64,000 nt of DNA from Tubiluchus corallicola (Eukaryota; Priapulida; Priapulimorpha; Priapulimorphida; Tubiluchidae): contig JAQGDQ010000815.1 of assembly GCA_030141605.1 (NCBI GenBank), positions 28,682-92,681 on the forward strand, in the 5' to 3' direction. Numbering within the stretch: position 1 is the first letter of the stretch; each line of letters opens with the position of its first letter. A program made the translations under genes and the position numbers. The notes below the pieces were generated by a model, which searched no databases, was not told the origin of the DNA, and saw only the letters and a program-made list of their open reading frames with translations. Of this stretch, positions 45,451-64,000 are shown one piece after another.

Positions 45451-46006
45451 AGATTTTGTGATATGGTGGGCAATGTAGACGGTGAACAATGTAGTGTCAT
45501 TGGACCAAACTTGGACGATTGATACACGCCACATGATATGAATAATAAGGCCTTCGTGGTGATAAAAGTAAATAATCTTTGTTGTTGTTATTTATGCCAT
45601 AGAGTTTTATTTGTGAAGCATATCTTTTCATAGTAGTCGCTGTGAAGATGAATGATAAGTGATACAGAGGTAAAAAGCCAGTGTAAACAATTATCGTTTG
45701 CCCACGCGAGTGGAAAGTCTGGAGACTGGAGAGGCACACGAGAAATCGCAGAAAATCACAAAAGTTACAGGTCTAGTGACTCTTGTCTTGGATGTCTTCA
45801 GCCAAAGATATTTACACTGAGACACAACGGAATGAGGATAATTTGTTTTGCGCAAATTCCCGCATTGCGCTTTTTCTTATATTATGGCGACCACCAGGAT
45901 AATTTCTATAGACTGTAAAAAATTAAATGAATTTTAACTATGAGTCTATAAGCATGTGATTCTGTAGTACGTGAAAACCTGGAACTCCAAATAGATAAAA
46001 TAACAA

Positions 46007-63549
<17,543 letters not shown>

Positions 63550-63604
63550 CAATTTCAGTACCGTCCTCAAAAGAGCGATAGCTGTAGCTCATGACTTGGG
63601 AAAT

Positions 63605-63610
63605 AATAAA
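63605..63610 (+). terminator. Possible RUNDC3 polyadenylation signal
   Basis: AATAAA 56 bp after the stop of the candidate terminal exon. Meaningful only if that exon is real. Confidence 0.3.
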
Positions 63611-63625
63611 TCATTTGCAGTTGGT

Positions 63626-63880
63626 GGGTAGGTAGATAAGTAGGTAGGTAAGTAAGTAAGTAGGTAGGTAGGTAAGCAAGTAAGTAAGTAGGTAGGTAAG
63701 TAAGTAGGTAGGTAGGTAAGCAAGTAAGTAGGTAGGTAGGTAGGTAGGTAAATAAGTAGGTAGGTAGGTAGGTAGGTAGGTAAGTAGGTAGGCAGGTAGG
63801 TAGGTAGCTAGGTAGGTAGGTAGGCAAGCAAGCAAGTAAAAGCAAGCAGGCAAGCAAGCAAGCAAGCAGGTAAGTAATTA
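63626..63880. repeat. (GTAG/GTAA/GCAA)n microsatellite
   Basis: Simple-sequence tail of the minus-strand LINE copy to its right; creates Leu-Pro-Thr-Tyr repeat frames. Confidence 0.97.
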
Positions 63881-64000
63881 AGCAGTTTATTGTCATTATA
63901 GCTCCATACATACAATGAAATTTACGTGGTTTTACGTACTGCAATAACTTATAGAAACAACAAGGAGATTAACACAAATAATTCAATCAGTTGTACGGTG
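63881..64000 (-). mobile_element. Non-LTR retrotransposon 3' end, second copy
   Basis: Closely matches 55936-55956 plus 56326-56430 (the first copy minus its MITE insertion); continues beyond the window. Confidence 0.8.

Noticed and set aside
45652-45918. 88-codon plus-strand frame upstream of RUNDC3
   Set aside because: No recognisable domain and no splice or start context; treated as chance.
63567-63944. Tyr-Leu-Pro-Thr repeat frame on the minus strand
   Set aside because: GTAG/GTAA microsatellite tail of a LINE.

Overview
This window comes from a eukaryotic, animal (metazoan) nuclear genome. Its genes are split by GT-AG introns of hundreds to thousands of bases, the background is AT-rich, and the introns are full of inverted-repeat transposons, retroelement remnants, minisatellites and microsatellites. 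The genes present (pyruvate dehydrogenase kinase, PACRG, MDH1B, RUNDC3) suggest a ciliated animal with a nervous system, most likely a marine invertebrate. The phylum cannot be fixed from the sequence alone. No viral, bacterial or CRISPR content was recognised.

Layout: (1) 1-4925 is repeat-rich flank with a 91-bp minisatellite, a GC-richer island and a fold-back repeat. (2) 4926-26422, plus strand: ten exons of a mitochondrial pyruvate dehydrogenase kinase. The first coding exon was not found and probably lies to the left. Its introns hold a 2.4-kb tandem duplication carrying antisense EGF-like exon relics, several hAT-type and pogo/Tigger-type non-autonomous elements, LINE 3' ends and two long minisatellites. 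(3) 26423-31317: intergenic, with a MITE and a CR1/L2-like LINE fragment. (4) 31318-32013, plus strand: PACRG as one uninterrupted coding exon. (5) 32436-33603, plus strand: two exons that form the 3' end of an unrecognised gene. (6) 35876-44086, minus strand: a complete six-exon MDH1B-like gene with a large in-frame insertion made of 20-residue repeats. (7) 46007 to the right end, plus strand: RUNDC3 (RUN domain plus coiled coil), ten clear coding exons and a possible tiny terminal exon.

There is no operon logic. PACRG and MDH1B are both axoneme/cilium-associated families and converge within 4 kb. MDH1B and RUNDC3 are divergently arranged about 1.9 kb apart. Exon phases were checked by hand: PDK, MDH1B and RUNDC3 all splice in frame from first to last recognised exon, which gives high confidence in those models.

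Most notable: a 1.4-kb array of roughly 68 copies of a 21-bp unit, each resembling a 3' splice site, that ends as the real acceptor of RUNDC3 exon 8; the donor of the same intron is followed by a GTGAGT microsatellite. Also notable are the 20-residue repeat insertion in the MDH1B Rossmann-like domain, a solo LTR with canonical heat-shock elements beside a TATA box, the intronless PACRG downstream of a LINE tail, and the antisense EGF exons inside a PDK intron.
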